Assembly (NCBI GenBank): GCA_946807835.1
Contig: OX327711.1
Coordinates: 16,713,501-16,777,500 of the forward strand
Direction of reading: 5' to 3'
DNA from: Ailanthus altissimus
Lineage: Eukaryota > Streptophyta > Magnoliopsida > Sapindales > Simaroubaceae
DNA length: 64,000 nt
Part shown: one piece after another, positions 32,587 through 45,799 of the stretch
Position numbering within the stretch: position 1 is the first letter of the stretch
Layout of the letters: the number at the start of each line of letters is the position of its first letter
Notes under the pieces: model-generated
Seen by the model: only the letters and a program-made list of their open reading frames with translations
Told to the model about the DNA's origin: nothing
Databases searched by the model: none
Translations under genes and position numbers: made by a program

Positions 32587-35250
32587 TGCAAATTTTCTAG
32601 AGTACATGTATGTGGTATGTGTTTATTACAATAAAATTTACGCATCTTCATATATAAATTAACGCATTGGAACTGGAAATCTAATTTCTAAGTACAACAA
32701 ACACATTTAAAATTTAAGTTTCATTACTATAATAAAAATAAATATTAAGAATCACCTATCAAGCATTTGAAAATTTACTGAACCGGAGTCCACCACGAAG
32801 CGCACTCACTGACAATTCTAAGATACAATTGGGGTGAGCTTGGATTGCTAGAATAACTGCTTCAAATTTTAGCAATGATGTTTAACTCTTAAACACCAAA
32901 TGGCTAACTCTTTAACCATTTCTTAAACTCTTTAAACTTAGGATTATTAGTTATACTTTTTAACTAATTACATTAGTTTCTAAGCAATTAAATTTGTTCT
33001 TGTTAATTTAACTCTTGAATCAATAAAAAACAAATGCTTAATTACTCACTCATGACCGACTATGAGCTTGGATGAGGAAGAAGATGAACAATGTTAATAG
33101 AGAGCAACATTTGCTCAAAAACACTAATCTCTCTCTTCCTCTCTTAGTTGGCCGAACCATTCATCCATAGGAAAGATGAACAATTCTCTAACAATTGAAA
33201 AAATTACTCTCTCCCCCACACTTATAAAAAAATGGCCGAATCCTACACCCTTAAAAATAAAATCAATTCATTTTTATATTAATAAATTTATTTTCCTTCA
33301 AATAATGGCCCAACATGTACAAGAGCCATGCCTTAAGCCATTCACATGTTTCCCCTTTGTTTTCACAAAAAAAAATAAACATGTGTTAATTTAAATATTA
33401 TAGCATTTGTTGACTAAGCAAAACACTAAAACAAATGGGAAACATGTGTTAATTTAAATATTATAGCATTGGTTTACTAAGCAAAATACTTTTGCTTTCA
33501 TTCCTTTTGATGTTTGGTCGGCCACCTCTTGAGCAAAAATAAAACATTTTCATTTTTTGTTGATTTGTTTATTTTCCTTCTTTATTAGTCAAAAACATCA
33601 TGCCCTTATTAATCATGCATGTGTTTTTCTTTTATTTATTTAATAACAAATAAACATGTACCATTCATTAATATAATGTTTGTTTAAACTTAATAAAAAA
33701 TCAAATAAAGCAAAAATATTTTTTGTTTATTTAATATATATTGCTTGTTCAACAATCAATGGTATTTTGATAATTGCAAAGTCAAACAATGAATGACCTA
33801 CAATATTTCACATGTTATTATCTCATTGGTCAACAACTATTGTTAATCAATTAATGTATTTAACTCTTAAGTCTTGACACGTGTACATCCTGAGGAAACT
33901 AGAAATAAATATCCCGGTTTGTTAAAATTTACTAGATTGAACTGTTTAATCTGGTACGCTGCCTCAATGCATAACTAGTACACTTCATATTATGTGACTC
34001 CCTAGGTCCACACCCGATTTGTCAAATGAAATTGTTCAATGAGTCCGTACCCCATGTATATGTCACAGATATTACAAATCAACGCGTTAGGCCATACAAG
34101 CTGAGGTTATAATATATTCGTATAATTCTTCAATCACTTATATTCTGAATGAACGGAGACATAGATCATTACCGTCAAATCTTTACATGTTCATCCGTGA
34201 ACTTATCTCTAAATTTGTATTTCGATAAATAATATACGTAAAGACTTTTGCGATATTGTTTAACCCTACGGTAAACTCTTTTTCAAGTTTATACTTATGG
34301 CCACAAGACTTTCTCAAATACAATCTTGGAGCATCAGGATATACAACTTACCTATGTAAGCTGACGGATCCCATATCTATGCACACTGAACTCCATGAGC
34401 ATTGAACCATACTCAGCGATAAGTAGTGGTCAGATCATAAAATGTCTCTGACATACATTGAACCAAAAATGGTGGATCACTCACAAGTCCATCATAGCGC
34501 TCCGGTCAAAGGACCACAAATACTACTCAAACTCGAGAAAACCTACCATTTATGGCTTTATGGGATGTTTATTAGAGGTCCTCAGAGTCTGTTCGGTACT
34601 TAATCCTCAATGAATACTCGTATGCATATATGAGTTTCTAGTAAGCTCATGGTCAGTTAAGAACAACCATCTATATCATACAGATATAGCATACACTAAT
34701 CTATATATAAAAGGAATTCACCTATAGACCCGCATCAACGAAAATAGATTAGGAACATAGTGTTTGAGAACATACTTACATAATGACATTTTCTAGTATA
34801 TATTACAACTCTTTGCAACTGTATCATTACTAGTATACTATTAAGTCTTTTTTCTACTATAGACGAGGCTCTAACTCTTGAGATATTACTGACTCTTATA
34901 ACTTGCTAACTCTTAGCAGTACTAACTCTTAACATTTATAACTCTTAGCATTAGTCTAAACTCCTTTAGATCAGATCCGAACTCCATCAAATCATACAAT
35001 GTCTGTAGCGTTACAAGCATGATATCATTTATTATAGAATTAATGATTTAATATGAAATTTTATTGTATAAATATTAAATAATTAATATTTATATAATAT
35101 TGAAATGACGCGTAAGCACCAATTTTAATAAACTCCCACTTGTTCTAGTACTATTTGTATTGATATCTCATACCAATACCATTTAAAAATTTAATCTTGT
35201 CCCCTTGTGGTAAATTACTTCCCTCATGGCAAATTACTTCATGGACATTA
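32587..35250 (-). mobile_element. Copia LTR (about 2.54 kb) with a short internal stub
   Basis: 32587-35130 matches 50882-53451 throughout (CCGGAGTCCACCACGAAGCGCACTCA; CTCCCTAGGTCCACACCCGATTTGTC; AAGCTGACGGATCCCATATCTATGC; GACGCGTAAGCACCAA). On the minus strand it starts just after purine tract AAGTGGGAGTT (35131-35141), and about 120 bp of the adjoining pol end remains before unrelated DNA. It is thus a 3' LTR of a truncated element, not a clean solo LTR. It contains clusters of TAACTCTTA words (32880-33010, 34870-34950). Confidence 0.7.
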
Positions 35251-36206
35251 TGTAATAAAAGGTTTCATAAAAGGGGGGTATGTAGAACATTTTGGTGGAT
35301 TTCAAATAATGTCACTAATTTTTATGATAAATTGATTTTTTTTAATTATTTAAGAGACCTATTTAACAAGTTTTGTTTAAGCCACAAATTTCATATTTTC
35401 TTAGGGCCCAAAATTTTCTTGAGCTACCTCTATGCTACCCTTGATGCTTGTCAAGATTTGTATCCCTAAAACATTGGTTGGGAATAGACTAAATGGTCAC
35501 TTGAAGAAGAATGGGTGAAAAAAATCTTATATCTAAGTTTGTTGTTATGTGGATAGAAATTATAAGAAAAAGTAATTAAAAAATAAGTGGAACTCTCTAA
35601 AAATATAATGAATTTGACAAATCTAGTGAGAGATAAAATTAGCAGAGGATGAGATTTTGTGAAGCAAATAATTATTAGCAATGAGTGGTAGAACAAAAAA
35701 TTGAAGGTATAATTTTAAACATTTACTTTGTAGTTTAAAAATTATTACATTATTAATTTAGATAATATTTCTATATATAACATTTTTTTATCGTCGAGAA
35801 TCTAGATGCATGTAAAATTTGTTCAAAAGACTTAAAAAATATTAAGCAACTAGATATGCTATTTAAAATGTTACAACTGTAGAGAAATGATCATAGGCAT
35901 CATCACCAAAAATGAGGAGAGTAGATCATTTAGTGCTTATTGAAAAGAGTGGCTGTAAGTATTCAATTGCATCTTAGAATTAAATTGAATTGTTACTATT
36001 TATATGATTAGAGGATTATTTGAATTAGAATAGTACTAACTAATATGTCTATACATTACTTGAGGCAAATTTTTCTTATTCTATTTTAAGTTTATAGTTT
36101 TCTTGTTAGTGATTTATGTGTTATATGTATTTGTTTCTAAAGACACTAAAAGTAAATGTACCCAACATCTTCTCTTTATTAACAAATATTTGGCTGGGTG
36201 ATAGTT

Positions 36207-36236
36207 TATATATATATATAGAGAGAGAGAGAGAGG
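36207..36236. repeat. Compound (TA)n(GA)n microsatellite
   Basis: TA repeats run directly into eight GA units. Confidence 0.9.
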
Positions 36237-37239
36237 TAATATTACTAATATGGTGTATGACTTAAAAAAAATTAACGTTTGACTAAAGTTAAGCGTTGAC
36301 TTCTTTTAAAGTTATCCTTATTATGTTAGAATCATAATATATATATATATATATTACATAAAAATATAATTAACTTTAATTTATAATAATATTATACTTC
36401 TTAAGTAATATTTTAATATTTTTCATCTTAAATATTATATAATATTTTAAGTAAGGAAAGGATAATAAAATAGTGCAAGAGGTAATTTTGGAGGCCCAAA
36501 GTCCTTTCTTTATCTAAGCTTTCACTTTGTCAAAATACTAATACGCATTCACTAATTGTTAAAAAGTAAAATCATTAGAGAATTACTTTTTGACCACGCA
36601 TAATTAATACAATGTATGTGTCAAAAGACCTTGCAAAGATTAGGTAAGTTTAGATGAGAAGAGGATTCTAATTAAAAAAATTAACTATATAGTAAATACT
36701 TGGTACAAATAAAAAATATTGAAATACTACTTAAATATTATTGTTATATTAATGTTCTCATTAAATAAACAAGGAAAACAAATAGAAAGGATTCTAATAG
36801 AAACTCAACTTGCTCTTGCTGCGGGACATTTACATTTAAGTCCATAATCTTAAGAAGGTACAAGACAATTAAACCACCAATCTGAAGATCCTTATAAGAG
36901 GGAGAGTGAGGGTTATCAAGGCATTTAATGACAAAAATGGAACGACTTTGTCTCTAACCAAAAATGGGTCCAACCAGAAACTATATGAAAAATCAATTTA
37001 ATTTTCATCACTTATACAATGACAAGCTCAATCTGATACTTTGATCCAGTTAAATACTTTATAAACATAAACTATTGAATACATTAAGTTATGACTTGCA
37101 TATAAATTATTCCATAGATGTATTACTATAGAGATTGATCCAACTATATATTGTTCTTAATTATGAGAATCGTACAAGAGTTAGCTAATAAAACACTTCT
37201 TCTTTGCCTTTTTTCTCGTTATTTTTTTCTCGTCAAATA

Positions 37240-37530
37240 AAGCAGCCTGCAGGTTGCGTCAGTATATGTGTGAAGAAATTGGTCAAAGAATCAAGATCCC
37301 TTGTTCTTTAAGAAGCCAATTGATTCAGAAGTTGTCACTAGAATAGGGACATGCTACTTGAATTGGCAGCTTAAAACAAAAATCAGATAAATGGAACTTC
37401 ATTCAACAGCCGGCTTTGAAACTTGGTTTGGAGGCTTCTCGATTGATAAATTATCATAACATTTGTTAATTTGTAAAATTCCTGTCCAGACAGAGATTTC
37501 TCTCCATCGAAGATTGACAAGCTAGTTAAC
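37240..37530. repeat. Duplicated F-box 3'-flank block
   Basis: Partner of 7915-8215. Lies about 0.4 kb downstream of the F-box stop codon. Confidence 0.65.
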
Positions 37531-37938
37531 AATTTTTTATTAAGTTAATCAAAGCTTATCTACGTATGACACATTGAAGACGACATGCCATTTTAGATCT
37601 ATCTTAAGATCAACACTAAAATTAAGGAAAAGAAAAAAGAAAATGATGGCATTTTGAAAATCCATGCATGTTAATGATATCTAGTTCATTAACCTTTCTT
37701 CGAATCCAAGAAAAATCAAAACAATATGCAAAATAGGTATAAGACACAAGAACCAGCGGCAGCATACAGTCCAAAGATTACATGTAAATGCATAGGTTCA
37801 TAAGACCATAAAGTGTAAATAAAAGAAGATATGGAAAAGTTAATAAAAATAGATACATACAAAGAAGAGTCATTAAAAAGTCAACATATATTATTAAATT
37901 AATAAATTGCTAAACGACATGAAATTAGAAATGTGAAA

Positions 37939-40244
37939 CTATTTGAAAGGATTTTCTAGTAGAACAACAGCATTGGGAGATGCTCTTGGAAAACTTAAAA
38001 GCAATTGGTTCACTTCAAGAAAATCCTGTACTTTCTGCTTAATCCTCATTACATCCCAGGATCCTGCTAAATGTTCACCTTTTGCATGAATAATCATCTT
38101 CTCTAGCACTTTCGCATTCTCGAGTAGAAACTCCATTAGTGAGCAAAAGGTTTTTCCTGCAGGGCTTGGAGGAAATCCAGTGACCTCTACAATCTTAAGG
38201 TGAAGAGGTAAACATCTGTAAATTCTCTCTGTTGATGCACAGGGCTTCTCTCCACCGAATATGTCATGTATGGTGCGCTGAACCTGCAAATACAGATTCA
38301 ATCAATCAAACTGACTTTTACATATCAATTCATTTGATATTGATATTACTCATGGAACACTTTATATATTATACAAAAACGTAATCAGTTTAAGTTCAAT
38401 GTATACTCACTGAACAACGAGGAAAACAAATATAAAGGATTCTAATATGCACCCACCTCGCTGTTGCTGGAGGACATCAGGTTCACAGTTAATTTCTCCA
38501 GCTCCGGTGAACTTTCCAGCAGACTTGCAATCATGGGCAGGTATTTCTCGTGAATGCTTGAGTCAATTGTTAAACTCTTAAGTTTGCACAATATCGGAGA
38601 TTTCTCCTCCCATTTTGATAGAATCTAATTAGCACGTTAAGAAAGACAAAAAAAAAGAGAGAAAATAATATTATTAATAATAAAATACATTAGCAGGAAA
38701 CTCCAAATAGTAAAGAAGCTTTGGTGGTTGTGTTGCGATTTGAAAATGCTAATTTTAATTGATTTAAAGTTCATGAGCATCTTTTTTTCTTAAAAACCAA
38801 TTTTTAAGAGCGACTTCTACCCATAAATTTAGCAAGAACTACCTTATTATCCTTCAAACCAGTATACTTATTTTGGCCTTACCAAGTGCGCAATTGAATT
38901 GCCACAAAATTTAATCAATTGGATTAATTTCTAACTCCTGTGATTTTAAAATGCAATCTTATAAAGTTTAACAATGGATTTTTTTTTTGTAAGAAATTAC
39001 TTTTAAACAAAATCTAACTGTTGACCTTATAACGTTAACATATTTACCATTAAAGATGATATTAGGTTAACTTCTTAAATATTTCTCCAACATTTTTTTT
39101 TTCTTTTTGTTCAACATTCCATGACTTAATAGTAAAAGTAAACAAAGTCATAAATTCAGGACTTGAAATAAGGAAAACGTACCTGAAGGCACCAATTCCC
39201 AATAGTAAGTTTCTGAACATGGCGAAGTTTATCAAGCAATTCCTTCAACATGTAGCAATGCTTTTGATCGAAACTTATCCCATATTTCTGAAGGAGCGTA
39301 TAACTGATATTAGCTTCCACTACAGATGACATATCAATCACCTTGTATTTTCTTCTGTACATATTCCCGAGTAAGCTAAAAGAACTAATAGTAGGAGCCG
39401 ATATCTCTACAATCACGGGCTTATAATTTCTTCCAAGGAAAGACGCATAACGATCAGAAGCATTATCTATCACTAGTTCTTTCAAATTCGGAGAGCTAAT
39501 AATAAGTTGGTTTATCCCATGGCAGCATTGCAATCTCAAGTATTCAAGCATGGGACTACCCGATAAAATTTTTGCAATCGTTTCATTAGTCGAAGTCGCG
39601 TAGGCAATGGATAAAACCTTGAGTTTGCTCCAAGAAACAACCCCAATTTGCTGATAACTACAGAATACTGTATTTAATGTCCTTAATGTCGAACTGGAGA
39701 ATATATGTGGAGGCAAACGATAGGGTCGAATTGATGCTTTTTCAGTATCTCCAAAATCAAGACTGAGTTCCTCCACATGGCGTCTCGTGGCGAAATGGAT
39801 CCACTCGTCTATCTGCGAACTTAAACAATTATCATATCTGAAACCAACGGCGAACTTTTCAAGTTTAGAACCAGTGTAAAGTCTCAGGGTTTTGTCGATA
39901 TTAGAGGCCCATTCACGGTGGTGCTTGTAGTAGAGGGGGTACCGGGGGAAGCAGAATTTTAGGCTCGGAACCGCAGCCCAAACGTTTCGCCATCTCTTCG
40001 ACAAGACGCTGGTTTTTAGGATATTTTCAGCGTCTAAAAAAGACAGGATGTATTGGATGATCGGATCAGGTAATGCGCTAATACGATCTTGGTCTCCACA
40101 GTCGGTTTTACTCTTCTTCGACGATGGTGAGTACCATTCCAGAGGCCCTTCGTCGAGAATCTCGGAAAAATCGTGACCTATCGGATAACCTGAGATCGTT
40201 GCCAATACCGAATCGTCACTGGCACTGCTCTCCTGCTCCTCCAT
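37939..40244 (-). CDS. F-box/LRR/FBD protein, three exons
   Basis: Exons 40244-39183, 38624-38457 and 38283-37939, all phase 0, give 1575 bp (524 residues). The F-box is at residues 53-95 (DRISALPDPIIQYILSFL, SKRWRNVW). Leucine-rich repeat text follows (HVEELSLDFG, LPPHIFSSSTLRTLN, LSGSPMLEYLRL, SPNLKELVID), then PELEKLTVNL (exon 2) and an FBD domain (exon 3: TERIYRCLPLHLKIVEV, FLLENAKVLEKMIIHAKG) ending in VVLLENPFK. The family acts as substrate adaptors in SCF ubiquitin ligases; the substrate is unknown. N-terminal residues 1-50 are disordered with an SKKSK basic patch. No break seen. The same exon layout (exon 2 near 168 bp) recurs in the gene at 62789-64000. Confidence 0.9.
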
Positions 40245-41674
40245 AATCTCTCAATACGGAAATTGCGTTTGGTGAAGGTCTTTTCGTTTGTGAGAATTCC
40301 TGAAGTTAATTTAAATTGTTTCCTCTGTTTTCGGTTCCTGGATATATGGATTTACGGCTTCCTGTTAGTATTAGATTTCTTATGACCGATGGAGTAGATG
40401 CAAACAAAATTAAAAAAAAAAAACAATTTGAATTTTTTTTAATTCTTTCTTTCTTTTAATGCCCGACCAATACAACCTTTCCATAGTTAGAGACCTTATT
40501 TACCTTATTTATAGACTTAAATTACCTTATTTAATTAATTTAAAGAATTTTTAAATTAATAATTTTTATATAAAATTTCCTTATTTGAATTGATTTAAGA
40601 GATTTTTATATTAATAATTTTTATGTAAGATTTATCTTATTAAAAATAGAGAAAAAATTGTACAAAGATTAGGAATACAAAATTAATAAAGGTGCAAAGC
40701 AAACTATATAAATGATATAAAATATTAAAATTAGGTTGTAAAAATTTTCTTTATAAAATCATGGAACTGACAAGAATCCTTTCAGGGGGTTTTTGTTACG
40801 TTTATTAATATTTTCCCCTGACATTTAATTATAGCATAGATTATGAATTCTCAAGTTAAATAGATTTAATTAAAGTAACGTGCATAGTATGAGAATTCCT
40901 ATTTATTTATTTCGCTTTAAGAGTTTGAGGTACATGCATTGAATTTTAATTCATAATTATTGTGAAATATAACTACAATCTATCAAATAATAGTGTGAGG
41001 GTAAGGTTAAAATAGTTTTGTTTAAAATTAGATTAATTTTAAAGTGTCAACTTATACTTTTGTTATTGGTTTCCATAAAAGGGAACTACACAGAAAAGGG
41101 AACTTATGAACTCCCTCTTCATTCATCTTTCCTTTACGTTTTTAGATATATTTTTTTTCTATTGTAAGGATAAATTCACAAAAATTTTAATCTATTGTGG
41201 TTTTCTCTCATTTGAATCTTATTGATATTATGGTTTTCTCTCATCTCAATCTTGTTGATTTGGGATGTTTTTGTGTCTTCTGTTCCATATTTTAAAAAAG
41301 ATTCTTGTCCCTTTTATGCAATGACCTCTGTAAAATTTTTATCTCTACCATGGACTGACATCTGTAAAATATTTGTTACCATATCACTCAAGTGGATACC
41401 AGCCAAGAATGGAGGTGGAGGCTAAATTGTAAAAAATAATGAGTTACAAAGGAACTTGAGTTGTTTATGTGTACATCCTCTTGTTAGAAGCTTTCATTCT
41501 CTTTATTCATCAATAAATATATTTCTCCAGCCAACAATGGATGGAGATGGAGATTAAATTAAAAAAGTAAGGAGTTTTTACAAAGGAACTTGAGTTGTTT
41601 ATGTACACATCCTCTTGTTAGAAGCTTTCATCTTAACCTCATGTAAACAAATTTCTCCTTATTCATCAATAGTT
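40245..41674. other. 5' flank of the F-box gene and AT-rich intergenic DNA
   Basis: 40245-40400 is the likely promoter and leader of the minus-strand F-box gene. The rest is AT-rich without a recognisable gene. A 130-bp direct duplication lies at 41398-41650. Confidence 0.6.
41398..41650. repeat. Tandem duplication, about 130-bp unit
   Basis: Both copies contain CCAGCCAA.AATGG, GGAG.TGGAG.TTAAATT, TACAAAGGAACTTGAGTTG and CATCCTCTTGTTAGAAGCTT. The second starts near 41527. Confidence 0.8.
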
Positions 41675-42247
41675 TGTTTTCCTAGATTTAAAAAAATAAT
41701 AATATCTTAAAAGCAATTCTATACTTAAAAGAGAATTCTATACTTAAAATTTTTAATTAAATTATAATAAAAAATAATGATAAATTATATTCCTATAAGG
41801 ATTCTACAAGACACTTTTCAATTTTACAAAGATTCGATAAAAAATATTCTAAATTTAAAATAGACTTTACAACCAAGTACACCAATACCTATAAAAGAAA
41901 GGCTAAAGAATAAAGAAATGTGTATTTTGACAATTAGAAAGATCTCCCTCTATCTCTCTTGATTTTAGGGGGAAAAAAATCCAAGTATCCATTACAAGAG
42001 TTGTATTTATAGGGGCTCCAACTCTTGTATTTTTGTAGTAACAAGATTCTTTATTACTGGACTTAAGTGAACCTTTCAAGTTCAGTGAAGTGAATGTAGG
42101 TTCACCTTGAACTGAATCACTATAATTTCTTTTCTTCTTTTTTGATTGCTTGCTTTGATTGATTCTAGTTTGACATCTACTCTCCGTTATCATAGCCAAA
42201 TATATCTAACTTGTGGCTCTAAATTAACCAAAATTTAAAGTTAATAG
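41675..42247 (+). repeat. 5' LTR of the Tat element
   Basis: TGTTTTCC start; ends at GTTAATAG just before the primer binding site. Confidence 0.65.
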
Positions 42248-42263
42248 TTTGGTATCATCTGTG
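42248..42263 (+). promoter_or_regulatory. Mutated Asp-tRNA-type primer binding site
   Basis: TTTGGTATCATCTGTG, with every difference from TTTGGCGCCGTCTGTG a C/G transition, as expected from methylated-cytosine deamination. Confidence 0.6.
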
Positions 42264-42987
42264 AAAAACATAATAAAAGCCATAAGAGGAATCAATAAAG
42301 GGTCATTGGACTCATGATCATTCCTAACAATAGATAAAACCAGCAGATAATTGAACATCCAATTAGGTCGACTAGAACCCGTTGTTAGGATTAAGGGACA
42401 ATGATTTGACACGCCAGAAAAAGGCAGTACCTTTCTAGCAAGCTTATTTAGAAAAAGAACTAAGGATAGCTTGACAATGAAGGAGGAGTTGAGAGAGCTA
42501 TTGGCAAACATGTTGAATGAGTAGGACAAGTTATAGGATCAACGAGAGCCTCAAGGAGGGTTTGACTGATGAGGTGGTCCATCCAACTGAGAAGGCCTCT
42601 CTCGTTGAATGAAAATAGTAAACCTCCAGCTCGACTCACTTAGGTGAAAGAAAAAAAAAAGAAGTACAAAAGTCATTCGAAGATGAGAGCTTGTAGTCGA
42701 GCTAGTTGCACCAGGGTCATAACGCTCGAGCACCTACATATTTAAAATTAAAAGACTCAAATAAGTTAAGAATTAGAATGCAGAGAAGAATAACAATGAT
42801 TTGGGCATGACGCTCATAGACCAGTGAATAGGAGAAACAATTAGAGAGGCAACGAACAGAGAAGTGTAACATCTAAAGTACCCTTGGAGGCAAAGGTCTA
42901 AGGATAGATGAGTGGATATATAAGCTATTAGAGGAAAAAGAGAAATGTGACCTCCCTCCATTGAGGGCAATTGAGAGGGAAACAAAG

Positions 42988-43520
42988 TCTCCCTTTACCT
43001 ATAAGCTCAAAAACATTAAAATACCTGAAGCCTTTAAATTACCTAGTCTCCCTACCTACAATAGTGTGACCAACCTAAACCACTACAAAGATTAAGTAAC
43101 TAAATTGTTATCCATAAAGTTAAGAAAAAAATCAGATGTGACAATTATTCCACTTGAACTTGGAAGGACAAGTCCTTCTATAGTAATAAAGTTTAAAGCA
43201 AATCAGTATTTCTTATTATAATAAGTTGACCAACAAATTTGTTCAATATTTTTGTGGAGCCTAAGGGAAAACTCAAGCAAGGTAGAACAAAAAGCTTGAG
43301 AAAATTCATGGGGCGATTTCAATAACAAATATTTTAGCTCGAGGCCTTAGACCTGCCCATCGTGTTGAAAGCTCTAAAGGTAGGGCTAAGGTTAAACTTA
43401 TTCTAGTACTATCTATTTGAAAACTTTACTGCAATCTATATGAACGCTTACTATTGAGCACTTAAATACATAGCGATCGAATATGAGAGGATGACAAAGA
43501 AGACGACAATAATAGATGAT
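42988..43520 (+). pseudogene. Decayed Tat-type gag
   Basis: Plus-strand text reads PFTYKLKNIKIPEAFKLPSL and PTYNSVTNLNHY, the start of Tat gag domains (PFT..I....P..FK.P.L..Y.G..DP..H). Further on, across stops and frameshifts, come a WGDFNNKYFSSR-like segment (consensus F..RFN.E) and a weak YERMTK-like segment. Stops are frequent. Confidence 0.55.
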
Positions 43521-45799
43521 ACTCGTGGAAGAATACAGGGTAGAGAAGTGAGATCTTCTGAAAATATACTATTTGAAGAAATAGGAGATCGAACACCACC
43601 CACGACGGTAAAGTTGTTGCCGGGGATATAAGACATATGGGGGTATACATGTGCAAGTGTGTCTTTTGCCTATATAAGTATCATATACGAATTTTTACGC
43701 AGCAAAAGCGTATAAACATGCAATAAACACATTAAATAAATATATTAATCACATTAATATATTAAAAAGCTTGAGAACTCACCTCAACGTGTAACGTTAT
43801 ACACGTATATCTCTGGAGTCCGTATGGAGACCAACTCTAGGGCAGTTCTAGTCACCAACACAATGGGCTTGGTGAGCTAGAACAACAGCCCCATATCCAG
43901 CACGAGATTAACTCTCAATACCCAAAATAGACGGTGTGTGTTTTTATCATTTTCTCCAAAAAGATAAGAAATAGAGAATTTAAAGTAATCCACCATTGCT
44001 TCAATTGCAACCATAAAGAAAAATGAAACAATTTCATTTTTTCGTTTTTTCTTTTTTTTCTTCTTTCTTCTTCCTCGGTTCCATTTCTCTATTTCTTTCT
44101 TTTCCTCCATTTCATTTTTGCTTCTCATTCTCTCGACAAAACTCACAACATATACTCATTCACCAATTTTCTCATCTCTCTCTTTATATATATCTAATAT
44201 ATATATATATATTAAAATATTAATATAATATATATTATAATAATAATAAAATAATACTAATGGGTGTCAACTATTTGGCACCCAAAATATAATGTTATTA
44301 TATATATAATATAATATAATAATATATTATATAATAAAATAAGAGAGATATTTTGATTATTTAACCATTAAAAAATCAAAGTATGAAATGACTATTTTGC
44401 CTCTCATGAATAGTTATCAAGTTTACCCCTTAGTGGGTCTCACCAAACGCGCACTTGGATAAACTCAACCAAAGGTCCATAATGTGTCACGTGTCATTAT
44501 ACAATTAATAAATAACAATAATTGACTAATTATTGTATTTAATATTTAAATACATATACGCACGCATTCCTGTAGTAGTGCTGAATATTGCTAGATTAAA
44601 AACTTTAATCTGGCACGCTGCCCCAGTGCACAACGAGTACACTCCATATCGCGGGACTCCCTAGGTCCTATGCCCGATTTGTTAAATGGAACTATTTCAT
44701 GAGTTCGTGAGCAATGCCTCACGCAAATATCACGGATATACAAATCAGCGCGTTGAACTATACAAGCTAAGATTACAACGCATACGTATAGTCCTTCTGT
44801 CATGATATCCTGGATGTCCGAGGATATAGATTATCACCGTCAAATCCCCTTATGCTCATCCATATCTTATCTTCAGACTTGTATCTCATAGAACAATATG
44901 TGCAAAAAAATTTGCCATATTGTTCTACCCTGGCAGAACTCTTTTTCGGGATAATTGTTTGTGGCCACAAGATTTTTCGTGATACAGTCTCGAAACATCT
45001 AGATATCTAACTCCCTATGCGAGCTGACGGATCCCATATATGTATGCACTAGACTCCATAAGTATTGAACCATACCCAGCGGTCACACCATGAAAGGTTT
45101 GTGACATGCGTGGAACCAAAGTATGGTTGATCACTTACAAGCCCACCGTGGCACTCAGGTCAAATGATCACGTATACTACTCAACTGGAGAGGACCTTCC
45201 ATTGATGGCTTACATAGGGTGTCTATCGAAGGCCCTCGTGAGTCTGTCCCATATCCAGTCTTAATTGGATACCCATATGTCAATACGAGCTCCAAACTCA
45301 CAGTTGGTTAGGAACGACCATCTATACCTTATAGGTACGACATATGTTGATCCATGTAAAAAGGTATCCACCGACAGACCCGCATTAGTAGAAATATATC
45401 AGGGATAATTATTCGAGAACATACTTGCGCAATTTGTATTTTCTGGCACCCGATTGCAACTCTTGTAACTATGCAGTTACTAGTATATTCTCAGGTTTAT
45501 ATCTCATTATAGACAATACTCCAACTCTTGAATCTACTGAGTATTATAAATAGCTAACCCTTAACTGTGCTAATATTTAACAATTATATGTCTCAGCATG
45601 GCTAACTATGAGCCATTATCTAAACTCCTTTAGATCTGATCTGAACTCCTTCAGATCATACAATGTCTATAACGTTACATGCATAGTACCATATAAATGA
45701 GTATTAGCTATTTAATGGGAATGTACACTTCTATAAATACACAAATATATGTACATTCAGGGATGACACGTAAGCACCGACCCTAACAACCTCCTACTT

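Larger units (their letters stand above)
35251..37938. other. AT-rich intergenic DNA downstream of the F-box gene
   Basis: No gene recognised. It holds a (TA)7(GA)8 microsatellite at 36207-36236, an AT run at 36340-36356, and the block 37240-37530 that is duplicated at 7915-8215. The last ~400 bp are the 3' flank of the F-box gene. Confidence 0.6.

Noticed and set aside
35197..35469. 90-residue ORF
   Set aside because: Starts in the Copia internal stub and runs into AT-rich DNA; no recognisable domain.
44023..44223. Phe/Ser-rich ORF and its Lys-rich antisense (43877-44146)
   Set aside because: Generated by a T/C-rich microsatellite-like tract in the Copia LTR.
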